Shown piece after piece: positions 40,677 to 49,092 of a DNA stretch of 51,829 nt (within the stretch, counting starts at the first letter, position 1; every line of letters begins with the position of its first letter). Source of the DNA: CAYXZR01 sp964470025. GTDB taxonomy: Bacteria > Patescibacteriota > Patescibacteriia > Buchananbacterales > UBA6539. The stretch covers positions 1 to 51,829 of the forward strand of contig CAYXZR010000004.1 in assembly GCA_964470025.1 (NCBI GenBank). Reading direction: 5' to 3'. Under the pieces are notes generated by a model, which ran no database searches, was not told where the DNA came from, and worked only from the letters and a program-made list of their open reading frames with translations. A program made the translations under genes and the position numbers.

Positions 40677-41063
40677 ATGAAAATTAGAGTGTATCTTTAT
40701 ATTTTTTTATTTTTTGTCACTTCAATTTTTTCTGCTTGTAAATTACAACAGGATTATACGATGAATTATAGTTTTTCGGTGACATCGATTCCAAATTCTA
40801 TTTTTTCTAAATCAGAAACTGGTTTTACAGTGGCTATGCCAGTTTCATCACAGAGTTGTGATCCCACATCTCATGGGGCCCGACTTGAGCGTAGAGGAGG
40901 GGTTTTTTATATATACTTAGATCTTACTGCTGCTGAGACAGAGTGTGATCTACGATTTGATGCCGAGGTGAATGGCATAGAGTCTGGTCAGTTTATGCTT
41001 GAAGTATATAAAGCCTCACCTGAAGTTTCATCACCACTACTGCAGCAAGAGTTTACAATTTAG
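40677..41063 (+). CDS. Small putative lipoprotein
   Basis: 128 residues from the ATG at 40677. The signal segment has 15 hydrophobic residues (VYLYIFLFFVTSIFSAC) and a lipobox-like SAC at about 21, so the mature protein starts with a lipidated Cys. The rest is a beta-rich domain with two further Cys in a likely disulfide (SSQSCDP and TAAETECDLRF). I recognise no family. It lies just before pgk and after a terminator, so it is expressed with pgk only if read-through occurs. Confidence 0.75.
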   Translation: MKIRVYLYIFLFFVTSIFSACKLQQDYTMNYSFSVTSIPNSIFSKSETGFTVAMPVSSQSCDPTSHGARLERRGGVFYIYLDLTAAETECDLRFDAEVNGIESGQFMLEVYKASPEVSSPLLQQEFTI

Positions 41064-41096
41064 TAGATTTTTGTTGTAGCTTTGCATATTGGTCTG

Positions 41097-41105
41097 TGTT
41101 ATAAT
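41097..41105 (+). promoter_or_regulatory. Extended -10 promoter of pgk
   Basis: TGT then TATAAT (41100-41105), nine bases before the ATG at 41115. A start near 41112 leaves three untranslated bases. Confidence 0.6.
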
Positions 41106-41114
41106 AAGGCTGAT

Positions 41115-42344
41115 ATGAAGTTAAAAACCCTTAAAGACATACCAAGCCTAAAGGACAAGAAAGTGCTTGTTCGAGTGGCGTATGATGTTCCTATCGCAAA
41201 ACAGGGTAAGGGATATCGTGTGGCTGATGATCGCCGGATCCGTGAAACATTGCCAACTTTGAAGTATCTGCTAAAGCAAGGGGCAACGCTTGTGCTTGTG
41301 TCATGGCTTGGCCGTCCGGATGGTAAGCATGTAGAACGCTTAAAGATGGATCCAGTGGCTCGTCATTTAGAGAAATTACTTAAGCATAAAGTAGATAAGT
41401 TTGATGATTGTGTTGGTCCTGATGTTGAGAAAAAATTAGCTTTACTTCCTGCTAAGTCTGTAGTGCTTCTGGAAAATACTCGCTTTCATCCAGGAGAGGA
41501 AAGGAATAGCAGCGTTTTTTCTCGTCAGTTAGTTGCAGGTGTTGATTTGATTGTCTTTGATGCGTATGCACAGGCACATCGTACGCATGCTTCGACTACT
41601 GGGATTTTAACACAGCGTCCTGCATATGCTGGATTGCTGTTTGAAAAAGAGATGGCTGCGATTGAAGAAATTATTACACCAAAGCGACCTTTCTTATTGG
41701 TGATTGGTGGGGCAAAGATTTCTGACAAAGTTGGTGCATTGGAGTTTCTTGCATCACGAGCAGACTGGATTATGATAGGCGGTGGTGCGGCTAATATTTT
41801 TTTGAAGGCTATGGGTATACCAGTAGCAGATTCCTATGTAGAAGATAATGCGGTTGGTAAAAATAAGTCTAAAAAAAGTACTCACTATATACGTCTTGCG
41901 AAGCGGCTTTTGAAAGAGTATCCGCAGAAGTTTATTTTACCGATTGATTTAGTTGCTGGTAATTCTGTTAAGCCTAAGGCATTGACTGAAATTGTTGATT
42001 TCACTATACCGCGACAAGAAATTAAAAAAGGTTGGATGTTTTTGGATATAGGTCCTAAAACCATTAAACGTTATAAAAAGGTGATTATAGGTGCACGGAC
42101 TGTTTTCTGGAATGGGCCTATGGGAGTTTTTGAGTTGCCAATTTACGAAGAGGGAACAAAACAGATTGCTAAAGCGATTGCTGCCAATAAACATACCACT
42201 GTTCTTGGTGGTGGCGATACAGAGTCGGTAGTTGAACGATATTCGTTAGCTAAAAAATTTACACATGTTTCTACTGGAGGTGGTGCGACACTGCATCTGC
42301 TTTCTGGTAAGGACTTTCCAATTATTAAATATTTACAAAAATAA
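41115..42344 (+). CDS. pgk: Phosphoglycerate kinase
   Basis: 409 residues from the ATG at 41115. Family motifs are DDRRIRETLPTLKYLL, ENTRFHPGEE, AQAHRTHAST, GGAKISDKVG, WNGPMGVFE, GGGDTESVV and HVSTGGGATLHLL. The sequence is nonetheless unusual at the substrate site: the usual RVDFNVP is RVAYDVP (A22, D24), and the His of SHLGRP is Trp (W64). It makes 3-phosphoglycerate and ATP. The eno start codon overlaps its stop region (TAATG), so the two are translationally coupled. Confidence 0.96.
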   Translation: MKLKTLKDIPSLKDKKVLVRVAYDVPIAKQGKGYRVADDRRIRETLPTLKYLLKQGATLVLVSWLGRPDGKHVERLKMDPVARHLEKLLKHKVDKFDDCVGPDVEKKLALLPAKSVVLLENTRFHPGEERNSSVFSRQLVAGVDLIVFDAYAQAHRTHASTTGILTQRPAYAGLLFEKEMAAIEEIITPKRPFLLVIGGAKISDKVGALEFLASRADWIMIGGGAANIFLKAMGIPVADSYVEDNAVGKNKSKKSTHYIRLAKRLLKEYPQKFILPIDLVAGNSVKPKALTEIVDFTIPRQEIKKGWMFLDIGPKTIKRYKKVIIGARTVFWNGPMGVFELPIYEEGTKQIAKAIAANKHTTVLGGGDTESVVERYSLAKKFTHVSTGGGATLHLLSGKDFPIIKYLQK

Positions 42345-42349
42345 TGCAT

Positions 42350-43606
42350 ATGGCAAAAATTAAAAATATTTCAGCACTACAAATTTTAGATTCTCGAGGT
42401 AATCCTACTGTTCGAGCAATGGTTGAGCTTGATAATAAAGTTGTTGGTTTTGCCTCAGTTCCTTCTGGAGCATCTACTGGTGTTCATGAGGCACTTGAGT
42501 TGCGTGATGGTGGTCAAGCATACCTAGGTAAGGGTGTGACAAAGGCGGTTAAAAATATTATTCAAAAAATTAGCCCAGCTTTGAAGGGCCAAGATATTTC
42601 TGCACAGGCAGTTATAGATCAAAAGATGATTGACCTGGATGGAACGGAAAATAAGTCTAAGCTTGGTGCTAATGCGATTCTTGCAGTATCTCTTGCGGCT
42701 GCCCATGCAGGCGCGCGAAGTGCTGATATGCCATTATTTAAGTATATTCGCAAGGCATATGGCTTGAAATATAAAGATTGGAAGATGCCAATGCCAACAA
42801 TGAATATCATTAATGGCGGCGTACATGCAGACTGGGCAATGGATATTCAGGAGTTTATGATCGTGCCACAGCAGAAACGTTTTTCAAAAAAGATTCAATG
42901 CGGCGCTGAGATATTTCATGTGCTTGGAAAGCTTCTTAAGAAGCAGGGTTATCCGACACTCAAAGGAGATGAAGGTGGGTATGCACCTGAGTTGGGTGGT
43001 AATGAAAAAGCTTTGAAGTTAATCATGAAAGCAATTGAACAGGCTGGGTACAAGCCTGGCACAGAGGTTAAACTTGCTACTGATATTGCAGCATCAGAAT
43101 TTTATAATAAAAAAAATAAGCAGTATGAGCTTAAGACTGAGGGTAAGTCGCTTACTTCTATGCAAATGATCGATTTGATTGAACGATGGGCAAGTAAGTA
43201 TCCGTTTGTATCTATTGAGGATCCACTCGATCAAGATGATTGGGATGGTTGGCACGAAGCTACTAAGCGCTTAGGAAAAAAAGTCTCTTTGGTTGGTGAT
43301 GATTTATTTGTTACAAATTCAGTACGTTTACAAAAGGGAATTGATAGTAATGTCGGTAACGCGATTTTAATTAAGCTTAACCAAATTGGAACTCTTACAG
43401 AGACTATCGAAGCGATTGAGTTAGCTCATGCTCATGGATATAAAACTGCAGTGTCGCATCGATCTGGTGAGACTGAAGACACGACACTAGCTGACTTGGC
43501 GGTTGCTGTTAATTCTGAATTTATTAAAACTGGTTCACTTTCACGAAGTGAGCGAGTAGCCAAATACAATCGACTCTTAGAAATTGAACAATTGTTAGGA
43601 TTGTAA
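42350..43606 (+). CDS. eno: Enolase
   Basis: 418 residues, start chosen at 42350 (MAKIKN); an ATG at 42344 overlaps the pgk stop. Marks include LQILDSRGNPTVRA, ASTGVHEALELRD, GGVHADWAMDIQEFM, SIEDPLDQDDWDGW, GDDLFVTN and SHRSGETEDTTLADLA. Catalytic Glu and Lys positions in these blocks are kept. A Trp replaces the usual Asn in HADN. It converts 2-phosphoglycerate to phosphoenolpyruvate. gpmI follows after 3 bases. Confidence 0.97.
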   Translation: MAKIKNISALQILDSRGNPTVRAMVELDNKVVGFASVPSGASTGVHEALELRDGGQAYLGKGVTKAVKNIIQKISPALKGQDISAQAVIDQKMIDLDGTENKSKLGANAILAVSLAAAHAGARSADMPLFKYIRKAYGLKYKDWKMPMPTMNIINGGVHADWAMDIQEFMIVPQQKRFSKKIQCGAEIFHVLGKLLKKQGYPTLKGDEGGYAPELGGNEKALKLIMKAIEQAGYKPGTEVKLATDIAASEFYNKKNKQYELKTEGKSLTSMQMIDLIERWASKYPFVSIEDPLDQDDWDGWHEATKRLGKKVSLVGDDLFVTNSVRLQKGIDSNVGNAILIKLNQIGTLTETIEAIELAHAHGYKTAVSHRSGETEDTTLADLAVAVNSEFIKTGSLSRSERVAKYNRLLEIEQLLGL

Positions 43607-43609
43607 ACC

Positions 43610-45196
43610 ATGATAACTAAATCTGAAAATAAAAAAGGACCAGCAGTACTTCTTGTACTTGATGGCTGGGGTATTGCTAAAAAGTCAAAAGCAAATGCGA
43701 TTGAGTTAGCTAAAAAGTCAAACTTTGATACACTTTGGAAAGAAAATTCCCATACAACTCTTAAGGCTTCTGGTCACGATGCTGGCTTGCCAAAGGGTCA
43801 GCCTGGCAACTCCGAAGCTGGTCATATGAATATCGGTGCAGGAAGAATTTTAGAGCAGGATTCTGTGGTGATAAATCGTGAAATTCAGACTGGTCAGTTT
43901 CAGCGCAATGCGGCGTTTATTGCAGCTGCCAAGCAAGTTCGAGCGCATAAGTCTGACTTGCATCTGATGGGTCTTTTGTCTGATGGTGAAAGTCCACACA
44001 GCAACCCTGAGCATTTGTATGCGCTTATTGCATGGGCTCGTACACAAAATATAAAAAATGTGTATTTGCATTTATTTACTGATGGTCGAGACTCATTGCC
44101 ACACTCATCATTGAAGCTGGTTAGTGCATTGATGCGTTTTTTAAAAAATACAGAATCTAAGGATGGGAAAAAACGTAGTGGAGAATGGATTGCTTCGCTT
44201 ATGGGTAGATTTTACGCAATGGATAGAAAGAAGGATTGGGATCGAACTGAAATGGCTTATAATGCGATGGTGCTCGGACAGGGAATTGAGATTCGTAGTC
44301 CACAAGCCGCAATTACACAATCATATAATAGAGATGAGACAGATGAGTATATTCGACCATATGTATTTAAACGTAATGGTGATGTGATTGGTAAGATCAA
44401 GGATAATGATGCAGTGATATTTTTTAATTTACGCTCAGACCGTGCCAGACAATTAGCAAAGCCTTTTGTACAGCCTGGTTTTAATAAAAAGAATCCTGGT
44501 AGCTTTAAGAGGAAGAAGGTATTAAAAAATCTCACCTTTGTTGCATTAACTGATTTTGGCCCTGATTTGGATTCAATTCTTACGGCGTATCCATCACCAG
44601 ATGTGCTCGGTACATTGCCTATGGCGCTTAAGGATAAGAAGCAGTTATATATCGCAGAGAAAGAAAAATTTGCTCATGTTACATATTTTTTTAATGGTGG
44701 GTATGCTGATCCTGTTGCGGGTGAAGATAGAAAAATGATTAATTCGCCAGATGTTGAGTCATACGACTTAGTCCCATGTATGTCTACTAAGAAAATTGTT
44801 GATGAGGTGTTACGTCTTTTGCCTAAGTATGATTTTGTTACGATAAATTTTGCTATTCCGGATATGGTGGCGCATACTGGAAATTTAGAAGCTGGGATTA
44901 AGGCAGTAGAGTGTGCGGACCTAGAAATTGGTCGTTTATATAAAGCATTGCAAAAGATAGGTGGTTCTTTATTTATCACTGCGGATCATGGCAACGCAGA
45001 TAAAATGGTTGATCTAAAAACAGGTGAGATGTATACTGAGCATACAGTTAGTCCAGTGCCATTTATTATGGTTGAGCCAAAAATACGAAAACGGCGACTT
45101 CGTTCTGGCGGGCGACTAGGTGATATAGCCCCTACTATTTTAGAGTATTTAGAAATAGAGCAGCCGAAAGAGATGACCGGTAAATCGCTTCTATAA
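43610..45196 (+). CDS. gpmI: Phosphoglycerate mutase, cofactor-independent, copy 1
   Basis: 528 residues. The catalytic Ser68 lies in GNSEAGH. Metal-ligand and substrate motifs are kept: LLVLDGWG, LFTDGRDS, GRFYAMDR, RSDRAR, ITADHGNAD and EHTVSPVPF. It differs from the usual sequence in the GGVHSH block, which reads GESPHSNPEH with one extra residue, and in NPDMVGHTG, which reads IPDMVAHTG. It interconverts 3- and 2-phosphoglycerate using Mn2+. It is coupled to eno and followed by a paralog. Confidence 0.94.
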   Translation: MITKSENKKGPAVLLVLDGWGIAKKSKANAIELAKKSNFDTLWKENSHTTLKASGHDAGLPKGQPGNSEAGHMNIGAGRILEQDSVVINREIQTGQFQRNAAFIAAAKQVRAHKSDLHLMGLLSDGESPHSNPEHLYALIAWARTQNIKNVYLHLFTDGRDSLPHSSLKLVSALMRFLKNTESKDGKKRSGEWIASLMGRFYAMDRKKDWDRTEMAYNAMVLGQGIEIRSPQAAITQSYNRDETDEYIRPYVFKRNGDVIGKIKDNDAVIFFNLRSDRARQLAKPFVQPGFNKKNPGSFKRKKVLKNLTFVALTDFGPDLDSILTAYPSPDVLGTLPMALKDKKQLYIAEKEKFAHVTYFFNGGYADPVAGEDRKMINSPDVESYDLVPCMSTKKIVDEVLRLLPKYDFVTINFAIPDMVAHTGNLEAGIKAVECADLEIGRLYKALQKIGGSLFITADHGNADKMVDLKTGEMYTEHTVSPVPFIMVEPKIRKRRLRSGGRLGDIAPTILEYLEIEQPKEMTGKSLL

Positions 45197-45209
45197 ATAA
45201 TATTTTTTT

Positions 45210-46796
45210 GTGGCAAGAAAAACAAAAAAACCAGTTTTACTTTTGATTTTTGACGGCTTTGGCATCGCTCCACCTAACCGTGGGAATGCTGTCACGCTGG
45301 CAAAAAAACCAGTATTTGACCATATGTTGGCAAATTACCCAACACTCACGCTGCAAGCTTCCGGAGAAGCTGTTGGTTTGTCTTGGGGTGAGATGGGTAA
45401 CTCAGAGGTTTGTCATTTAAACATCGGTGCGGGTAATATCATCTATCAGACAATGCCTAAAATCAATAAGTCTATTGAGGATGGCACGTTTATGAATAAC
45501 GAGGCATTTATTAAGGCAGTTGATCACGCGAAGAAAAATAATTCTCGATTGCACTTGATGGGGTTGGTGTCAGGTGGAGGAGTGCATTCTCATATTAATC
45601 ATTTGTTTGCGCTTCTTGATTTTTGTAAAGTAAAAAAAGTAAAAAATGTTTTTATCCATGCATTTTTAGATGGACGTGATACATCTAAAGATAGTGCAAA
45701 GGATTTTATTTCCCAGCTTCAGAAAAAGATTAAAGAAACTGGTATCGGTGTTATTGCTTCTTTATCTGGACGTTTTTATGCTATGGATAGAGATAACCAT
45801 TGGGATCGAGAGCAAAAAGCGTTCAATGTGATGACTGGTAAAAATGCCGATAAAAATGCTGCTAATGTGATGGATGCTATAGAGACTTCATATAAAAATA
45901 ATGTTTTTGATGAAGAGTTTGATCCAGTGGTAATAGTAAAAGATGGTAAGCCAGTTGGTCCTATAGAAGATAAGGACGCTGTAATTTTCTTTAACTTTAG
46001 ATCTGATCGTGCTCGACAAATCACAAGTGCCTTTACTGTTCCTAGTTTTGATAAATTTGAGCGACCAGAGTTTGGTGATTTGTATTTTGCAACTATGACG
46101 GAATATGCAAAAGATTTACCAGTTGAAATTGCCTATCCTCCTATTTCAATTCTAAACCCCTTGGCTCGCATTGCTTCAGAGGCGGGCATCAAACAAGTTC
46201 ATGCGGCGGAAACTGAGAAGTATGCTCATGTCACTTTCTTTTTTAATGGTGGCAAGGATGACCCGTTTGAGAATGAGGAAAGAATTTTGGTTCCATCACC
46301 TCCAGTTTCTAGTTATGATCAGAAGCCAGAAATGAGTGTGAATGAGCTAACACAAAAGTTGCTAGCAAAGATTGATGAAGGTGATAATAGTTTATTTATT
46401 GTTAATTTTGCAAATCCTGACATGGTTGGACACACGGGAGTTGTACAAGCAACTATGGATGCAATAACAGCATGTGATACGGCACTTGGAAGACTTTATA
46501 AGCAAATCATGGCAATGGATGGAACGATTTTTTTAACAGCTGATCATGGAAATTGTGATGAGATGATTAACCTGCAAACAGGTGAGGTGTCGAAGGAGCA
46601 CAGTACTAACCCAGTTCCCTTTATTGCAATTAACAAGAAATGGGAAGGCCAGACAATCGTACAGGGTATTGAAAGCGCGCAAGGTGACTTGAGTATCTTA
46701 AGTCCATCTGGTATTTTGGCTGATATTGCACCAACTATTTTGAAAGAATTAGAAATAGATCAGCCTGATGACATGACTGGATCGGCATTGATTTAA
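45210..46796 (+). CDS. gpmI: Phosphoglycerate mutase, cofactor-independent, copy 2
   Basis: 528 residues, GTG start at 45210, 13 bases after copy 1. The motifs are canonical: LIFDGFG, GNSE (Ser65), GGGVHSHINHL, LDGRDTSKDS, GRFYAMDR, RSDRAR, FANPDMVGHTG, LTADHGNCDE and EHSTNPVPF. One change stands out: the usual GNSEVGH reads GNSEVCH, with Cys68 next to the catalytic Ser. This copy looks more like the ordinary enzyme than copy 1. A terminator follows, closing the glycolytic operon. Confidence 0.95.
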   Translation: MARKTKKPVLLLIFDGFGIAPPNRGNAVTLAKKPVFDHMLANYPTLTLQASGEAVGLSWGEMGNSEVCHLNIGAGNIIYQTMPKINKSIEDGTFMNNEAFIKAVDHAKKNNSRLHLMGLVSGGGVHSHINHLFALLDFCKVKKVKNVFIHAFLDGRDTSKDSAKDFISQLQKKIKETGIGVIASLSGRFYAMDRDNHWDREQKAFNVMTGKNADKNAANVMDAIETSYKNNVFDEEFDPVVIVKDGKPVGPIEDKDAVIFFNFRSDRARQITSAFTVPSFDKFERPEFGDLYFATMTEYAKDLPVEIAYPPISILNPLARIASEAGIKQVHAAETEKYAHVTFFFNGGKDDPFENEERILVPSPPVSSYDQKPEMSVNELTQKLLAKIDEGDNSLFIVNFANPDMVGHTGVVQATMDAITACDTALGRLYKQIMAMDGTIFLTADHGNCDEMINLQTGEVSKEHSTNPVPFIAINKKWEGQTIVQGIESAQGDLSILSPSGILADIAPTILKELEIDQPDDMTGSALI

Positions 46797-46814
46797 GTAT
46801 TTTTTCTATTTAAT

Positions 46815-46842
46815 AAAAAAGTCAACATCGTTGACTTTTTTT
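46815..46842 (+). terminator. Terminator of the lower-glycolysis operon
   Basis: AAAAAAGTCAAC and GTTGACTTTTTT form a 12-bp stem with a 3-base loop. Confidence 0.92.
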
Positions 46843-46859
46843 GCTTATTATAGTATATA
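46831..46859 (+). promoter_or_regulatory. Promoter of the YdcF-like gene
   Basis: TTGACT (46831-46836), 17 bases, TATATA (46854-46859). The -35 is inside the terminator stem. A nearer TATAGT (46849) is also possible. Confidence 0.5.
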
Positions 46860-46891
46860 GATTTTAGTTTTTTCACAGAAAGGAGTCTCTT

Positions 46892-47533
46892 ATGTTGGTC
46901 ATACTCGGAAGTCTCATTGTAGAAGATAGTAGTGTGGCAGGAGGCTGGAGAACTGCCACTTATGAGGAAGAAGGATTATTTCCTGACGGCACGCCAAAAG
47001 GTAGCTCTGGATTGGTTGCCCGTGTGCATGCAGCTGCAGCTTGTTATGGTGCAGGTACTCATAGGAAGATTTGCACTATTGGGCTTGCTTCTCATGAAAA
47101 TATCAGAGAGTCAGTGCCCGCTGTAGTTTGTAGAGAGCTTGTTGCCTTGGGTGTTCCTGCAGAGGCAATTGTGCAGATAGTGATGCCATGTGGTAATACG
47201 ACCCAGGAACTGTTGCACTTGAAGCAATTGCTTGGAAACCTTTCTCATATTAGCGTTTTAACCAATGCTCATCATATAGATCGAGTTGAGATGCTTCTTG
47301 AGAAGTGCGGAGCACTTACAGGATTTGAACCTAACATCGTATCTGCGGAACATGTGCTTTGGATGTATCCAAGCAAGATCATTACTCCCGAAATAATCGA
47401 TCGAGGTTTGCATTCCGAAGCGATGCGTCGTCGTAATTTGTTAGAGCGCCAAGGTCTGGAACAACTGTGTCAAGGATTGTATGATTTTGGCCTTTTGCCG
47501 GATCAAAAAATCACCGTCATCGGATCTTTATAA
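46892..47533 (+). CDS. YdcF/DUF218-like protein
   Basis: 213 residues, with the Shine-Dalgarno AAAGGAG (46879-46885) six bases before the ATG, one of few strong ones in the window. The pattern matches the YdcF/ElyC/SanA fold: LVILGSLI at the start, a helix ARVHAAAACYGAG, LGVPAEAIVQIVMPCGNTTQE and ISVLTNAHHIDRVEMLLEKCG. It has no membrane helix. Members may bind nucleotides or handle envelope precursors, but no reaction is established. It has its own promoter and terminator and its codon use seems less AT-rich than the neighbours. Confidence 0.8.
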   Translation: MLVILGSLIVEDSSVAGGWRTATYEEEGLFPDGTPKGSSGLVARVHAAAACYGAGTHRKICTIGLASHENIRESVPAVVCRELVALGVPAEAIVQIVMPCGNTTQELLHLKQLLGNLSHISVLTNAHHIDRVEMLLEKCGALTGFEPNIVSAEHVLWMYPSKIITPEIIDRGLHSEAMRRRNLLERQGLEQLCQGLYDFGLLPDQKITVIGSL

Positions 47534-47557
47534 GGAACTAAGGTAGTTCCTTTTTTT
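47532..47557 (+). terminator. Terminator of the YdcF-like gene
   Basis: AAGGAACTA and TAGTTCCTT form a 9-bp stem with loop AGG. It overlaps the stop codon and ends in a T run. Confidence 0.93.
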
Positions 47558-47597
47558 CTTGAAAAAAATAGCTATTTATGGTTAAATACAGCTGTCT

Positions 47598-49091
47598 ATG
47601 AATGAGCGATTTTTATTCAAATTGATGGAAATTCTCCCAGGCTTTATGGTCTGGGCTACGTTTTTAATTATCATTGTTTTTTCTTTTATTCAGCCGCTAT
47701 GGGTGATTTATTTTGTAATATTATTTGATCTTTATTGGTTATTGCGTATTACGTATATGATGTTTTATGTCTTGGTGTCATGGCGAAGATATCGACAAGG
47801 TATTGCAACTAACTGGCAGGCAGATTTGGACGGACTCAAGAAAGATTACTCGGGGTATTATCATTTAATTTTTTTACCCACTTACAAAGAGCCCTTGTCT
47901 GTAGTAGAGAAGCCATTTGAGGGGCTCATGAATACTAAGTATGATAAAAAAAAGTTTATTGTAGTACTTGCTGGAGAGGAGAGAGATAAGCAGCATTTTG
48001 AAGAAATTAGTACGCAGATTCGAGAGAAATATGGAGATGAATTTTATGCACTCTTAACAACAGTTCATCCTAAAGATTTACCTGATGAATTGCCTGGTAA
48101 AGGTTCTAATACTCATTACGCTGCTCACCGAGCTCAGGAGTTTATTGATCAACAAAATATCGCTTACGATAAGATTATAGTTTCTAATTTTGATATTGAT
48201 ACGGTGGTCCATGAACAGTACTTTGCATGTTTAATGTATAAATATTTGACACATCCAAATCCAACTCGGGCTAGTTATCAGCCAATTGCGGTGTATAATA
48301 ATAATGTTTGGAATTCAAATCCTGTAATTCGAGTAGTTGCTAGCTCGACTACATTTTGGCTATTTACTGATCTGGCGCGTTCGCAGCGACTTTTTACTTT
48401 TTCATCACATAGCATGAGTTTCCAGACGTTGGTTGATGTTGGTTTTTGGGATAAGACAATTGTGACTGAAGATTCTCGAATTTTTTTACAAGGACTCATC
48501 CAATACGATGGTAATTATGAGACTGTTCCAATGTATATTCCAGTCTACATGGATACTGTTGACATAGGGCATATGTGGCGAAGTCTTGTTAATCAATACA
48601 AACAGATGAGACGATGGGCATGGGGAGTGGAGCATTTTCCGTGGATGGTGAAACAGTTTTGGTTTAAATCGGGCAAAGGCAAGTCTGTGCCACTTCGCAA
48701 GAAATTGCGATACTTATGGAATCAAACTGAGGGAGTCTACTCTTGGTCAACTGCTCCAATTATTATTTTGATTGCAGGTTGGTTGCCTTTACGTTTAGCA
48801 TCTGAGTCAGATCGAGCTTCAGCACTTTTTCAAAATACCCCGCAGCTTTTAGAGGTCTTAATGCGTTCTGGTATGTATGGATTGGTAGTTATTGCAATAC
48901 TATATACATTAATGCTTCCACCACGACCAAAGAGTAAGAAGCCGCTTCATTATTTGATGATGTTTGTGCAGTGGATCTTGGTTCCAATAACTATGATTTT
49001 ATTTGGATCACTTCCTGCAGTAGATGCACAAACAAGGTTGATGCTTGGCGGTAAATTTAGACTTGGTTTTTGGGTAACTGAAAAAAAATAA
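47598..49091 (+). CDS. Membrane glycosyltransferase, family 2
   Basis: 497 residues. Two N-terminal helices (about 14-34 and 36-60) precede a GT-A domain (about 80-370) with LIFLPTYKEP at the start, NFDIDT as the DxD motif, IVTEDSRIFLQ as the ED motif and QMRRWAWG as the QxxRW motif of processive or cellulose synthase-like enzymes. Three or four C-terminal helices follow (about 385-480). It probably builds or elongates a surface polysaccharide from a nucleotide sugar. It is followed at 2 bases by another glycosyltransferase. Confidence 0.92.
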   Translation: MNERFLFKLMEILPGFMVWATFLIIIVFSFIQPLWVIYFVILFDLYWLLRITYMMFYVLVSWRRYRQGIATNWQADLDGLKKDYSGYYHLIFLPTYKEPLSVVEKPFEGLMNTKYDKKKFIVVLAGEERDKQHFEEISTQIREKYGDEFYALLTTVHPKDLPDELPGKGSNTHYAAHRAQEFIDQQNIAYDKIIVSNFDIDTVVHEQYFACLMYKYLTHPNPTRASYQPIAVYNNNVWNSNPVIRVVASSTTFWLFTDLARSQRLFTFSSHSMSFQTLVDVGFWDKTIVTEDSRIFLQGLIQYDGNYETVPMYIPVYMDTVDIGHMWRSLVNQYKQMRRWAWGVEHFPWMVKQFWFKSGKGKSVPLRKKLRYLWNQTEGVYSWSTAPIIILIAGWLPLRLASESDRASALFQNTPQLLEVLMRSGMYGLVVIAILYTLMLPPRPKSKKPLHYLMMFVQWILVPITMILFGSLPAVDAQTRLMLGGKFRLGFWVTEKK

Positions 49092-49092
49092 T

